Made by a program: the position numbers and the translations under genes
Shown here: positions 10,813 to 19,453 of the stretch, piece by piece
Layout of the letters: each line of letters opens with the position of its first letter
Position numbering within the stretch: position 1 is the stretch's first letter
Origin: an uncultured Clostridia bacterium
GTDB taxonomy: Bacteria; Bacillota; Clostridia; Christensenellales; Aristaeellaceae
Direction: 5' to 3'
Assembly: GCA_937906775.1 (NCBI GenBank)
Contig: CALCUD010000074.1
Location: 1-47,308 of the forward strand
DNA length: 47,308 nt
The notes under the pieces: model-generated
Seen by the model: the letters and a program-made list of their open reading frames with translations, nothing else
Told to the model about the DNA's origin: nothing
The model's database searches: none

Positions 10813-11355
10813 TTACCGGACGCTTTCGGCGCCTTTTTCCATCGCCTCACGGTTCACGGGGAGCAGATGCTCCTTCTTGGGACCGAAGGTCGCTTTCAGC
10901 GCTTCCATGGCGCTGTCGACGGATACGACGCCGGTCTTCTCCAGAATGGCGCCCAGCATGACCATGTTGGCGGTCCTGGCATTTCCGATCGCTTCGGCAA
11001 TGCCGTTACAATCCACGGGGATGGCAGTGATATCGTCGCGATCAGGCGTGATATCGATCAGGGAGGAGTTATACAGCATGATGCCGCCCTTTTCCATGGC
11101 GGGGGTGAACTTGATCATGCTGGGTTTGTTCATGATGACGGCGAAGGGGATCTCAGTCACCAGCGGGGAACCGATCGGTTCATCGCTGATCACGACGGCG
11201 CAGTTGGCTTCGCCTCCGCGCATTTCGGGCCCGTAGGAAGGCATCCAGGACACGTTCATTCCCTCATGCATGGCGGCCTTGGCCAGCAGCTGGCCGATGA
11301 GCAGGACGCCCTGCCCGCCGAAACCGGCAATCAGAAATTGAGCTTCCACGGTCAC
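10813..11355 (-). CDS. vorC: 2-oxoacid:ferredoxin oxidoreductase, gamma subunit
   Basis: A 180-aa gamma subunit, the full normal length. The N-terminus has AGFGGQGVLLIGQLLAKAA, then the characteristic PSYGPEMRGGEANCAVVIS, the hallmark of Por/Kor/Vor gamma chains, which bridge the catalytic subunits. It starts with GTG, overlapping the beta-subunit stop as GTGA, so translation is coupled. It is the last gene of a four-gene operon in the order delta-alpha-beta-gamma. The order and the 358-aa alpha chain fit the 2-oxoisovalerate (Vor) type annotated in clostridia; 2-oxoglutarate (Kor) specificity cannot be excluded from sequence alone. Confidence 0.9.
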   Translation of the reverse strand: MTVEAQFLIAGFGGQGVLLIGQLLAKAAMHEGMNVSWMPSYGPEMRGGEANCAVVISDEPIGSPLVTEIPFAVIMNKPSMIKFTPAMEKGGIMLYNSSLIDITPDRDDITAIPVDCNGIAEAIGNARTANMVMLGAILEKTGVVSVDSAMEALKATFGPKKEHLLPVNREAMEKGAESVR

Positions 11356-12089
11356 TCAACCTCCTTCTTGACACCCAGCGGATACTGGGGGATCATTTTT
11401 TCTTCGACCCACTTCAGGGCTTCCTGCGGCGTCATGCCCCAGTTGGTGGGGCAGGCGGAGAGCACTTCGACCAGCGCGAAGCCTTTTCCGGCCAGCTGCA
11501 TTTCGAATGCCTTGCGGATCGCCTTTTTCGCTTCCATGATATGCTTGACATCGTGAACGGAAACGCGCGCGATATAGGCGGGACCGTCCAGCGTCGCCAG
11601 CATTTCGCTGACGCGGATCGGATAGCCGCACAGCGCGGGATCGCGGCCGTAGGGGGACGTGGTGGTGACCTGTCCGGGCAGGGTGGTGGGCGCCATCTGA
11701 CCGCCGGTCATCCCATAGATCGCGTTGTTGACAAAAATAACGGTAATATTCTCACCGCGGGTGGCGGCATGGGTGATCTCAGCCGCGCCGATGGAGGCCA
11801 GATCACCGTCGCCCTGATAGGTGAAGACCACATTGTCCGGATTGACGCGTTTGCACCCGGTGGCGACCGCGGGGGCACGGCCGTGAGCGGCTTCCATCAT
11901 ATCGCAGTTGAAATAGTCGTACGCGAACACGGCGCATCCGACCGGCGCGATACCGACCGTCTTTTCCTGAATCCCGAGTTCGTCAATGGCTTCGGCCACC
12001 AGACGGTGAATGATGCCGTGCGTGCAGCCCGGGCAGTAGTGAAGGGGCTTTTCAGTCAAAAGCTTTGTTTTCTCGTATACAACAGCCAT
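11352..12089 (-). CDS. vorA: 2-oxoacid:ferredoxin oxidoreductase, beta subunit (TPP-binding)
   Basis: A 245-aa thiamine-pyrophosphate subunit. It opens with HYCPGCTHG, the N-terminal cysteine motif of this chain, and carries the TPP/Mg motif GDGDLASIG followed by FVNNAIYGMTGGQMAPTT. It catalyses oxidative decarboxylation of a 2-oxoacid with CoA to acyl-CoA, passing electrons to ferredoxin. It begins 2 bases after the alpha-subunit stop and overlaps the gamma start by 4 bases. In an anaerobe this couples branched-chain amino-acid or 2-oxoacid breakdown to reduced ferredoxin, or works in reverse. Confidence 0.92.
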   Translation of the reverse strand: MAVVYEKTKLLTEKPLHYCPGCTHGIIHRLVAEAIDELGIQEKTVGIAPVGCAVFAYDYFNCDMMEAAHGRAPAVATGCKRVNPDNVVFTYQGDGDLASIGAAEITHAATRGENITVIFVNNAIYGMTGGQMAPTTLPGQVTTTSPYGRDPALCGYPIRVSEMLATLDGPAYIARVSVHDVKHIMEAKKAIRKAFEMQLAGKGFALVEVLSACPTNWGMTPQEALKWVEEKMIPQYPLGVKKEVE

Positions 12090-12091
12090 TG

Positions 12092-13168
12092 TTATTTCCC
12101 CTCCTTCGCAAGCGTTTCAATCTGGGTTATGATTTCGCGGACCGTTGGAACAATACCGCCGGTACGGCCGAAGAAATGTACGGGCTTTTTGCCCTCGACC
12201 GCCAGCTTCACGTCGTCCACCATCTGGCCCATGCTCATTTCAACCGTCAGGAAGGCTTTGGCGTGCTCCGCGGCTTTGGCGATGGGAGCGGCGGGGAAGG
12301 GCCACAGCGTGATGGGACGGATCAGACCGGCTTTGATGCCTTCGTCGCGCAGCTTGCGCATCGCGCTGCGCGCGATCCGGGCGGTGGTCCCGTAGGCAAC
12401 GATCACGTAGTCGGCGTCCTCCGTCATTTCCTCCTGCCAACGGCATTCGGTCTGCTCCATGACGGCGTATTTCTCGTACAGGTGATTGACGTGCTTCTCC
12501 AGCACGGCGGGATCGATGTACAGACTGTTGATAATGGCGCGTTCCCGATCGCTGCCGGGCTTCCAGCCGGTGGCGGCCCAGGTTTTGGGCGGCAGATCGG
12601 CCGGCTTGACATAATCGGGCATTTCAACGGGCTCCATCATCTGGCCGATCAGGCCGTCGCCCATCACGAGGACGGGATTGCGGTATTTATCCGCCAGATC
12701 GAAAGCCTTCTGGGTCAGCTCAACAGCTTCCTGAACAGAGGCGGGGGCCAGAACGAGCATCCGGTAGTCGCCGTGTCCGCCGCCGCGGGTGGACTGATAA
12801 TAGTCGCTCTGCGCGGGCTGGATGGATCCCAGACCGGGGCCGCCGCGGACCATATTGACAATGACGCAGGGCAGTTCGGCGCCGACGATGTAGCTGATGC
12901 CTTCCTGCTTCAGGGAGATTCCCGGGCTGGAGGAGGAAGTCATCACGCGGGCGCCGGCTCCGGCGGCGCCGTAGACCATATTGATGGCGGCGACTTCGCT
13001 TTCCGCCTGCAGGAAGCATCCGCCTTCGATCTTGGGCAGACGCTTGGACATGTATTCGGGGATCTGGTTCTGGGGAGTGATCGGATAGCCGAAGAAGAAG
13101 CGGCAGCCGGCCTGGATCGCGGCTTCTGCGATGGCTTCATTCCCCTTCATGAGCATTTTCTGTCCCAT
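12092..13168 (-). CDS. vorB: 2-oxoacid:ferredoxin oxidoreductase, alpha subunit
   Basis: A 358-aa alpha subunit. Visible landmarks are GNEAIAEAAIQAGCRFFFGYPITPQNQI at the N-terminus (substrate side of the active site, with the conserved YPITP), TSSSSPGISLKQEG, and NMVRGGPGLGSIQPAQSDY, all standard for VorB/KorA-type chains. The start has AAGGAGG with a 10-base spacer. It lies 18 bases after the ferredoxin subunit and 2 bases before the beta subunit. Length and motif spelling favour the VorB (3-methyl-2-oxobutanoate) annotation over KorA, which is usually longer; substrate choice remains inference. Confidence 0.9.
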   Translation of the reverse strand: MGQKMLMKGNEAIAEAAIQAGCRFFFGYPITPQNQIPEYMSKRLPKIEGGCFLQAESEVAAINMVYGAAGAGARVMTSSSSPGISLKQEGISYIVGAELPCVIVNMVRGGPGLGSIQPAQSDYYQSTRGGGHGDYRMLVLAPASVQEAVELTQKAFDLADKYRNPVLVMGDGLIGQMMEPVEMPDYVKPADLPPKTWAATGWKPGSDRERAIINSLYIDPAVLEKHVNHLYEKYAVMEQTECRWQEEMTEDADYVIVAYGTTARIARSAMRKLRDEGIKAGLIRPITLWPFPAAPIAKAAEHAKAFLTVEMSMGQMVDDVKLAVEGKKPVHFFGRTGGIVPTVREIITQIETLAKEGK

Positions 13169-13186
13169 GGGTACGCTTCCTCCTTT

Positions 13187-13390
13187 TTATTTTTCAACCT
13201 TGATCACGGCATCAGGACACATCCGGGCGCAGAACGCGCAGCCGATACACTGATCCTGGTCGGTGATGGCAATGGGATGGTAGCCTTTGGTATTGATCTC
13301 CTTGCTCAGGGCAAGGAGGTGACGGGGACATACATCGGCACAGAGACCGCAGCCCTTACAGGTTTCTCTGGAAATGGTCAGCTTGGCCAT
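13187..13390 (-). CDS. vorD: 2-oxoacid:ferredoxin oxidoreductase, delta subunit (2[4Fe-4S] ferredoxin)
   Basis: A 67-aa dicluster ferredoxin. Two CxxCxxCxxxCP motifs hold cysteines 11, 14, 17, 21 and 48, 51, 54, 58, enough for two [4Fe-4S] clusters. It is the first gene of the operon, with an AGGAGG ribosome binding site and a strong promoter about 33 bases upstream. It relays electrons from the thiamine active site of the alpha/beta subunits to external ferredoxin. The gene order delta-alpha-beta-gamma supports the assignment. Confidence 0.92.
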   Translation of the reverse strand: MAKLTISRETCKGCGLCADVCPRHLLALSKEINTKGYHPIAITDQDQCIGCAFCARMCPDAVIKVEK

Positions 13391-13411
13391 GAACCTTCCG
13401 CCTCCTTTATG

Positions 13412-13452
13412 ATAATACTGGTATTATATGCTTGTTCCCGGAAGAGCGTCAA
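13412..13452 (-). promoter_or_regulatory. promoter of the vor operon with an overlapping palindrome
   Basis: On the minus strand TTGACG (13447-13452) and TATAAT (13423-13428) are 18 bases apart. A perfect palindrome ATAATAC-CA-GTATTAT (13412-13427) overlaps the -10 and the expected transcription start, a position typical of a repressor operator. I do not recognise a known regulator for this site. Confidence 0.7.
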
Positions 13453-13504
13453 CGCAGGAACATGAAAAAAGCAAATGGACCGGCAAGAATCTTCCGCCCG
13501 GAGA

Positions 13505-14551
13505 TCAGAGCGTTTTCAGATACTCCGCCAGTTTCATGCCGGCCATACGGTTCCATTCGGCGTTCGGATGACTGCGGGCGCCCATGTCTTCCTCCCGGCA
13601 GTCCGGCAGCGAGAAGCAGCTGACAGCGGGATCTCCCGCCGCCTGAGCCCGGATGACCGCCTCACGGGCCAGCCCGGGACAGGAATCGGATGAGGGAAGG
13701 ATCCAGACGATCTTTGCTGCGGGATTGTATTTCCGGACTTTCCGGATCAGGGCCAGACATCCTTCCGTGACGGTTTCACGGTCCGCGTCCGCGCTTCCCG
13801 CCTGGCGAAACCCGTTGACGTCGTTGGAGGTCAGACGGATGCAGACGATGTCCGCGGGGTTTGCGGAAAAATCGTAATCCTTCTGACAGCCCCGCTTTTC
13901 CGCGGATTCCCCGTGAAGAACGCCGGCGATCTTTTCATAACCGTCGGACATATTGTTTTCTTTCAGGTGCTGCCAGTCCCAGCATACGCCGTAGCCGCTC
14001 TGGGACAGCACGCGCCGTTCCGCGTTCAGCGCGTCGCAGGCGTACCAGGAATAATTGCCTCTGGCCGAGAACCAGGGCGTGATCCATTCCTCGTTTCCGC
14101 GGGGCGCGAGAGCGCCTTCGCCGCTGGTCAGACTGTCGCCGATGAATTCGACCGTCAGATCCCGCGCCGGCAGAGGAAGAAGCTCGCCTTCCAGACGGAG
14201 GGAGTGGAGCAATACGGTGGCTTCCGGAGCGGCCGGCATCGGCTGCGTCTCTTTCATCAGGGTGACGGTACGGCTTTTTTCCGCCTCCATTCCGAGCAGC
14301 AGCGGATAAAAGCGGATCCCGGGCTCCACAGGAAACCGGGTCACCGGACAGCCGTCCGCCAGGACGATCATCCACATGACCGGAGACGCCGCGGGCGCTT
14401 CCAGCTCCGCCCAGAGCGCGGACCCGCGGAAACAGACTTCCAGCCCGGAACCGGTCCAGTCCAGAGCCGGCGGGGTCTGTTCCGGATCCATCCGCCCGAG
14501 AAGACGGACATGATCCATCTCGAAGGAAACAGGAAGAATCTTCACAGGCAC
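13505..14551 (-). CDS. CE2-like SGNH/GDSL carbohydrate esterase
   Basis: A 348-aa two-domain esterase without signal peptide. Residues 1 to about 125 look like the N-terminal beta-sandwich of CE2 acetyl esterases. The SGNH domain starts at about residue 133 with FIGDSLTSGEG; Ser140 is the predicted nucleophile, Asn243 sits in block III (TSND) and His328 in block V (SHPNAEWN). The usual block V aspartate three residues before His is absent, as in CE2 enzymes that use a Ser-His dyad. CE2 enzymes remove acetyl groups from sugars. The start overlaps psuG by 10 bases, so it is translationally coupled to pseudouridine genes, an unexpected partner. A cytoplasmic sugar-ester deacylase is inferred. 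Confidence 0.75.
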   Translation of the reverse strand: MPVKILPVSFEMDHVRLLGRMDPEQTPPALDWTGSGLEVCFRGSALWAELEAPAASPVMWMIVLADGCPVTRFPVEPGIRFYPLLLGMEAEKSRTVTLMKETQPMPAAPEATVLLHSLRLEGELLPLPARDLTVEFIGDSLTSGEGALAPRGNEEWITPWFSARGNYSWYACDALNAERRVLSQSGYGVCWDWQHLKENNMSDGYEKIAGVLHGESAEKRGCQKDYDFSANPADIVCIRLTSNDVNGFRQAGSADADRETVTEGCLALIRKVRKYNPAAKIVWILPSSDSCPGLAREAVIRAQAAGDPAVSCFSLPDCREEDMGARSHPNAEWNRMAGMKLAEYLKTL

Positions 14552-15462
14552 ATCTCCTTTGCGATCTTCGCGCCGAGCCGGGCGTTGTTATAGACGAGCT
14601 GGATATTCGCCTTCAGGGAATCCCCACCGGTCAGCTTTTGGATCTTATCCAGCAGATACGGGGTCGTCTGCTTTCCGTGGATCCCGAGGCGGTTGCATTC
14701 CGCGATGGCGGCGTCGATATTTTCACTGATATAATCGGGATCCATGGCATATGCTTCGGGGATCGGATTGGTAACCAGCATACCGCCCGAAAGCCCGCAG
14801 GCCAGCTTGACCCGGAACGCGTCCGCGATCTCTTTCGGCGTGTCGAGCCGGTAATCCACCCGGAATCCGGATTTCCGGGTGTAGAAGGCGGGAAGCTCCT
14901 CCGTTCCGTATCCGATGACCGGGACGCCCTTCGTCTCCAGATATTCCAGAGTCAGCCCGAGATCCAGGATGCTCTTGGCGCCCGCGCAGATGACCATGAC
15001 CGGCGTCTGCGCCAGCTCTTCCAGATCGGCGGAGATATCCATGGTCGTTTCCGCGCCGCGATGCACGCCGCCGATTCCACCGGTGGCGAAGACGCGGATC
15101 CCGGCCATGGCGGCGCCGATCATCGTGGTGGTCACGGTCGTTGCGCCGTCCTCTCCGCGGGCCAGAAGGACAGGGAGATCCCTGCGGCTGGCTTTGGTCA
15201 CGGCCAGTCCTTTTTTACCGAGGTATTCGATCTGTTCGGGGGTGCAGCCGACGGTGATCTTTCCATGAATGATCGCGACTGTAGCGGGCACGGCGCCCTC
15301 CTCCCGGATGATCTTTTCCACATGGAGAGCGGTCTCCACATTCTGCGGATAGGGCATGCCGTGGGAAATGATCGTGGATTCCAGGGCGACTACCGGCCGA
15401 TTTGCCGCAAGGGCTTCGCGGACTTCGCCGGAAACAGACAGATAACGGTTCATATCGTTCAT
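14542..15462 (-). CDS. psuG: pseudouridine-5'-phosphate glycosidase
   Basis: A 306-aa enzyme that splits the C-C bond of pseudouridine 5'-phosphate into uracil and ribose 5-phosphate. The family signatures are clear: ALESTIISHGMPYPQN near the N-terminus with the catalytic glutamate (Glu28), GGIGGVHRGAETTMDIS, and CAGAKSILDLGLTLEYLET with the Schiff-base lysine (Lys163). The ATG at 15462 has AAAGGAG 10 bases upstream and overlaps the psuK stop as ATGA. With psuK next door this is a complete pseudouridine degradation pair (kinase then glycosidase), feeding RNA-derived pseudouridine into pyrimidine and pentose pools. Confidence 0.95.
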   Translation of the reverse strand: MNDMNRYLSVSGEVREALAANRPVVALESTIISHGMPYPQNVETALHVEKIIREEGAVPATVAIIHGKITVGCTPEQIEYLGKKGLAVTKASRRDLPVLLARGEDGATTVTTTMIGAAMAGIRVFATGGIGGVHRGAETTMDISADLEELAQTPVMVICAGAKSILDLGLTLEYLETKGVPVIGYGTEELPAFYTRKSGFRVDYRLDTPKEIADAFRVKLACGLSGGMLVTNPIPEAYAMDPDYISENIDAAIAECNRLGIHGKQTTPYLLDKIQKLTGGDSLKANIQLVYNNARLGAKIAKEMCL

Positions 15463-16451
15463 TGCAGGGATACTCCTTTCAGCTTCGATTGCAGGAAATC
15501 ATGCGTCAGGACAGGACTGACAGCCAGATCGCTTTCGGCACACAGGGCTGCGGCGCACAGACCGGCCTGCGCGGCGTCCAGAACCGGCAGCCTGTGCAGC
15601 CATGCGTCCGCCGCGGCGGCGAGGAACGCGTCCCCGCAGCCGGTGGTGTTCCGGACGTCGGAAGGAATACAGGGGAGAAAGGCGCTGCTGCGCCCGTCGG
15701 AAGCGTAGACGCCGCGGCTTCCCAGAGAAATGAAAACCCACTTGACTCCGGCGGCCACCAGCGCCTCCGCCGCGAGAGGGATATCCGCGTCCGAACGGAT
15801 CGGAACACCGCTGAGAAGTTCGGCTTCGGGGACATTCGGCTTGACCATCTGCAGGAAGGGCAATACCTTTTTCAGCCTGCCGGCTTTGCTGACGGAGACC
15901 GGATCCGCCGCGACAGCGCAGCGGAGGCGGCGGCACAGGAATTCAATACTGTTTTCGGGAAGATTGGCGTCCACTACCGTCAGCGGGGCGCTGTTCATGG
16001 CCGGAAGCCGGCTTTCCAGCACGGCAGGCGTGATCCGGCTGCAGATTTCCATATCGGAAACGGCGACCCGGATATCCCCGTCCGGCCCGTTGATACAAAG
16101 ATAGGTCGAGGTCTGCAGATCCGGAACGGTCAGACTGAGGCTCAGACCGATCCCAAGAGAGCGGCAGCTTTCGCGGATCAGGTTGGCGCCGGGGTCCGAT
16201 CCCAGCGCGGTGACCATGGAAACCCGGTGCCCCAGACGGCTGAGATTTTCCGCGATGTTGCGCCCGACGCCGCCGGGCGTGATACGAACCTTTCCCGGAT
16301 TTGAATCCGCCGGGATCAATTCGGAATAAGGGGTGCCGGACAGATCCAGATTGACGGCGCCCGCCACACAGACCGGAGAAGCGGAGGCGGATTTCGGACA
16401 CCGTTCGGAGACCGGGTTCAGATCCGCATTGAACCGGTGATACTCGGACAT
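15459..16451 (-). CDS. psuK: pseudouridine kinase (PfkB family)
   Basis: About 330 aa, a PfkB-type sugar/nucleoside kinase. Visible motifs are VCVAGAVNLDLSG at the start of the fold, the first PfkB signature TPGGVGRNIAENLSRLG and the second signature NTTGCGDAFLAA with the catalytic aspartate. The ATG at 16451 is favoured because AAAGGA lies 9-10 bases upstream; ATGs at 16457 and 16472 are in frame but too close to, or upstream of, that site. It phosphorylates pseudouridine for PsuG, whose gene overlaps its stop by 4 bases. Without psuG it would only be callable as a generic PfkB kinase, so the specific function rests on context. Confidence 0.9.
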   Translation of the reverse strand: MSEYHRFNADLNPVSERCPKSASASPVCVAGAVNLDLSGTPYSELIPADSNPGKVRITPGGVGRNIAENLSRLGHRVSMVTALGSDPGANLIRESCRSLGIGLSLSLTVPDLQTSTYLCINGPDGDIRVAVSDMEICSRITPAVLESRLPAMNSAPLTVVDANLPENSIEFLCRRLRCAVAADPVSVSKAGRLKKVLPFLQMVKPNVPEAELLSGVPIRSDADIPLAAEALVAAGVKWVFISLGSRGVYASDGRSSAFLPCIPSDVRNTTGCGDAFLAAAADAWLHRLPVLDAAQAGLCAAALCAESDLAVSPVLTHDFLQSKLKGVSLQ

Positions 16452-16487
16452 TTCCATGCATCCTTTCGACATGCGCTGAACAGGGAA

Positions 16488-16512
16488 ACAGCCGGACGCG
16501 AGGCCCGGCTGT
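16488..16512 (-). terminator. hairpin between gpmI and psuK
   Basis: ACAGCCGG and CCGGCTGT form an 8-bp stem with a 9-base loop, 10 bases after the gpmI stop. Only a short TTTCCC follows on the minus strand, so termination may be partial. No separate psuK promoter is obvious, so read-through from gpmI is possible. Confidence 0.5.
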
Positions 16513-16521
16513 AAACGGATA

Positions 16522-18096
16522 TTATTTGAGCATGGACTCTTCCCAACAATCGTAGGGTTTCAGCCCCAGGAGCCCGGCAACGGTCGGGGCGACGTTCGCC
16601 AGACCGAAAGCGCCGGCTTTCAGCGCGTGCTTCTCATCCTTGTCGTGGACGATGAAGGGGACGGGATTCAGACTGTGGGCGGTACGGGGAGCAATATTGC
16701 CTTTTTTGTCTTTCTCCAGCATCTGATCGGCGTTGCCGTGGTCCGCGGTCACGACCAGAATGCAGTTGTTCTCGTCGCAGGCTTTCCGGATCCGGGCCAG
16801 GCACAGATCGACGCTTTCAACGGCGATCTCCGTCGCCAGCAGGGAACCGGTATGACCGACCATGTCGCCGTTGGGGAAGTTGCAGCGGATGAATCCGTAT
16901 TTGCCGGAGTTGATGGCGTCAATGACCAGATCGGCGATCTCCGTCCCCTTCATCCAGGGGCATTCGTCGAAGGAACGGACATCGGAAGGGACCTCTTCCC
17001 AGGTTTCAAGCGATTCATCGAATTTCTCGCTGCGGTTGCCGTTCCAGAAATAGGTCACATGGCCGTATTTCTGCGTTTCGGAACAGGCGTATTCATTGAT
17101 GCCGTTTTCGACCAGCAGCTCGGTGAGCGTGTGGCGGATCTCCGGCGGATTGACCAGGAAGGAACGGGGAATGCAGAGATCGCCGTCGTACTGAAGCATG
17201 CCGGCGTATTTCACCTGGGGAACGACTCCACGGTCGAAGAAGGAGAAGGAACTGTCGCCGTCAAAGGCCATGGAGATCTCCAGCGCGCGGTCTCCGCGGA
17301 AATTGAAGAGGATGACGCTGTCGCCGTCTTTCATCGGACCGACGGGAGTCCCGTTGTCGGCGATGACAAAGGCGGGCAGATCCTGGTCGATGACGTTCAG
17401 CTCCGCGCGGAAGGTTTCGATCGCTTCCTTCGCGGAGGCGAACTGACGTCCTTCGCCGTGCACATGGGTGTTCCATCCGCGTTCCACCATGCCCCAGTTG
17501 GCCTGATAGCGGTCCATCGTGATCTGCATACGGCCGCCGCCGGAGGCGATCCGTCCGTCGAAGGTGCTGTCGTTCAGCGCGGCCAGCGCGTCTTCAAGCT
17601 GGGAAACATATTCCAGCGCGGAGGTCGCCGGAACATCGCGCCCGTCCAGCAGAATGTGGCAGCGGGCGGTACGGACTCCTTCGGCCTTCGCTTCCTTCAG
17701 CATTGCCAACAGGTGGGAGATGTTGCTGTGGACGTTGCCGTCGCTCAGCAGACCGATAAAATGAAGGGCGGAACCGTTGGAACTGACATTCGCAATCAGA
17801 TCCTTCCAGGCTTCGGAGGCGTAGATCTTTCCGCTTTCGATGGATTCGTTGACGAGCTTGGCGCCCTGGGAATAGATCTGGCCGCAGCCGAGCGCGTTGT
17901 GGCCGACTTCGCTGTTGCCCATATCATCGTCGGAGGGAAGACCGACCGCGGTTCCGTGCGCTTTGATGATCTGGAAAGGATCGTTTGCTTTTAACTCATC
18001 CAGGCAGGGCGTGGTGGCTTTCATGACCATGTTTCCGAGCTCGGAAGGGGTTTCTCCGACGCCGTCCATCACGACGAGAACAACAGGCTTTTTCAT
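16522..18096 (-). CDS. gpmI: 2,3-bisphosphoglycerate-independent phosphoglycerate mutase
   Basis: A 524-aa alkaline-phosphatase-superfamily enzyme that interconverts 3- and 2-phosphoglycerate in glycolysis. The N-terminus has VVLVVMDGVGE (first metal aspartate) and DDDMGNSEVGHNALGCG, where Ser62 is the phospho-acceptor, the same number as in characterised enzymes. The distal metal motif is VVTADHGNADQM near the C-terminus. The start has AGGAGG 8 bases upstream. It has its own good promoter and stands apart from the exported-protein operon upstream, which ends at a terminator. Confidence 0.96.
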   Translation of the reverse strand: MKKPVVLVVMDGVGETPSELGNMVMKATTPCLDELKANDPFQIIKAHGTAVGLPSDDDMGNSEVGHNALGCGQIYSQGAKLVNESIESGKIYASEAWKDLIANVSSNGSALHFIGLLSDGNVHSNISHLLAMLKEAKAEGVRTARCHILLDGRDVPATSALEYVSQLEDALAALNDSTFDGRIASGGGRMQITMDRYQANWGMVERGWNTHVHGEGRQFASAKEAIETFRAELNVIDQDLPAFVIADNGTPVGPMKDGDSVILFNFRGDRALEISMAFDGDSSFSFFDRGVVPQVKYAGMLQYDGDLCIPRSFLVNPPEIRHTLTELLVENGINEYACSETQKYGHVTYFWNGNRSEKFDESLETWEEVPSDVRSFDECPWMKGTEIADLVIDAINSGKYGFIRCNFPNGDMVGHTGSLLATEIAVESVDLCLARIRKACDENNCILVVTADHGNADQMLEKDKKGNIAPRTAHSLNPVPFIVHDKDEKHALKAGAFGLANVAPTVAGLLGLKPYDCWEESMLK

Positions 18097-18160
18097 AGCG
18101 GGTTCCTCCTGTATTTCACAATGAAATTCAAGGCGCGGTCATAAAACCGCACATAAAAAA

Positions 18161-18189
18161 AGGATATATCATTGACGGAAAAATGTCAA
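18161..18189 (-). promoter_or_regulatory. promoter of gpmI
   Basis: On the minus strand a perfect TTGACA (18184-18189) and TATCCT (18161-18166) are separated by 17 bases, 64 bases upstream of the gpmI start. It lies directly downstream of the terminator of the preceding operon. Confidence 0.75.
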
Positions 18190-18196
18190 TGAAAAA

Positions 18197-18224
18197 CAGG
18201 CGCCGCTGGAGGAGGGGACGCCTG
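18197..18224 (-). terminator. terminator of the exported-protein operon
   Basis: CAGGCG and CGCCTG close a GC-rich hairpin, followed on the minus strand by GTTTTTCATT. It sits 57 bases after the stop of the PIG-L deacetylase and immediately before the gpmI promoter. Confidence 0.65.
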
Positions 18225-18280
18225 CCTGAAAGGGAACGTTCAACCAGCGCCGGCGGGATCCGCGCGGCCCTGTGACAGGA

Positions 18281-19453
18281 TTACTCGATATTTTCAAAGA
18301 AGTCGTTTTTCAGGATATCCTCCCCGACGTTGGTCTGATACAGACCGAACAGGGAATTGTCATAGTCGCCGTGATCCTGAACGGTCCATCCGTGCCCGAT
18401 CTGAGACTTGTGCCACAGCATGGCGTCCCTGCTGACATCCTGCGCCGTACGTCCGCCGAAGCAGTCGAGCGGCTGCCACCAGTCCATGGCGATCGGATTC
18501 TCTTCATACAGATGGACATAGATCTTCGGGATATCCCAGGTTCCCCACTGTCCGACCTGTTCCGGATACACGGCCGGATCCGCCGCCAGGGGAGCGCACT
18601 CGCGTCCGAGCCAGGAAACCGTTTTATGGACCATATGCCCGTATTCGCCCTTGACTCCGTGAAGCAGGACCACATCAGGCTTATACCGGCGATAGTATCC
18701 GGTCACCCGCTGGAGGCATTTGTCCTTGCCGCCCCATTCGCTGAGGAGCTTGTTCATCTGCCTGGGCGAATCGTCATAAAGGATACTGAAAACGGGGTGT
18801 ACTTTGTTCCCGCAGGCCCAGAGACAGTCCATCAGCTCCAGCCGCCGGTAGGGAACGTTCATGGCCGCGCAGACGACCAGGACTTTTTTTTCCCGGAATA
18901 CGGAATAATACGGGATCGCGCCGCCGAACCAGAGGACTTCGTCATCCGGATGAGCGGAAAGGATCATCATATCCACCTTGTCTCCCGGCTCCTCCCAACG
19001 CTGGACCGTATCCGGAAGCGTACCGGAGGTATAGACCCGGAGCTCGCAGAGCGAAAACTGCTTTCCCGGTTCATCGCTCCGGATCAGCCGGAAATGCGTC
19101 AGATCCGGAAGCTCGATCAGCTGGACGTAGAAGGAATGATCGCATTCGGCCACGGTGACCCAGCCTTCGTCCGTTTCGACCTGAGCCGCCATGGGAGACG
19201 GTTCCGCCAGCCACTGAAGATAGACGGCCCCGGCTTTCTGACCTTCGGGGACGTCCACGATCATATAGTATTCGCCGTACCGGACGCCGGCTTTCCAGGA
19301 GGTGGTGTATTGCTGATCGTTCAGGGAATTGCCCTTTCCGGAACGGCCGTTGAAGGTGCATTCGGAGGTCAGGTCGACCGCTTCGTCGCCCAGCGCGTGA
19401 ACGCCGGCCAGAAGGAGAATGATAAACAGCAGCGCGCCAACGAGCTTTTTCAT
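18281..19453 (-). CDS. exported PIG-L/LmbE-type deacetylase with N-terminal beta-sandwich domain
   Basis: 390 aa. A signal peptide (MKKLVGALLFIILLLAGVHA) indicates export. Residues about 25-142 form a discoidin/F5-8C-like carbohydrate-binding domain. The PIG-L domain follows, with the zinc motif AHPDDE (His168-Glu172), NVPYRRLE, and GHMVH (His273, His276), which supplies further ligands. PIG-L enzymes remove N-acetyl groups from sugars or small conjugates. The ATG overlaps the stop of the upstream leucine-rich repeat gene by one base, so it is the last gene of a four-gene operon. The linker SGTLPDTVQRW recurs in the protein at 20551, showing shared ancestry. The substrate is unknown; an extracellular or wall glycan is inferred. 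Confidence 0.85.
   Translation of the reverse strand: MKKLVGALLFIILLLAGVHALGDEAVDLTSECTFNGRSGKGNSLNDQQYTTSWKAGVRYGEYYMIVDVPEGQKAGAVYLQWLAEPSPMAAQVETDEGWVTVAECDHSFYVQLIELPDLTHFRLIRSDEPGKQFSLCELRVYTSGTLPDTVQRWEEPGDKVDMMILSAHPDDEVLWFGGAIPYYSVFREKKVLVVCAAMNVPYRRLELMDCLWACGNKVHPVFSILYDDSPRQMNKLLSEWGGKDKCLQRVTGYYRRYKPDVVLLHGVKGEYGHMVHKTVSWLGRECAPLAADPAVYPEQVGQWGTWDIPKIYVHLYEENPIAMDWWQPLDCFGGRTAQDVSRDAMLWHKSQIGHGWTVQDHGDYDNSLFGLYQTNVGEDILKNDFFENIE

Noticed and set aside
12065..13465. 466-aa open frame opposite the vor operon
   Set aside because: Spans several real genes and intergenic ribosome binding sites on the other strand; antisense artefact.
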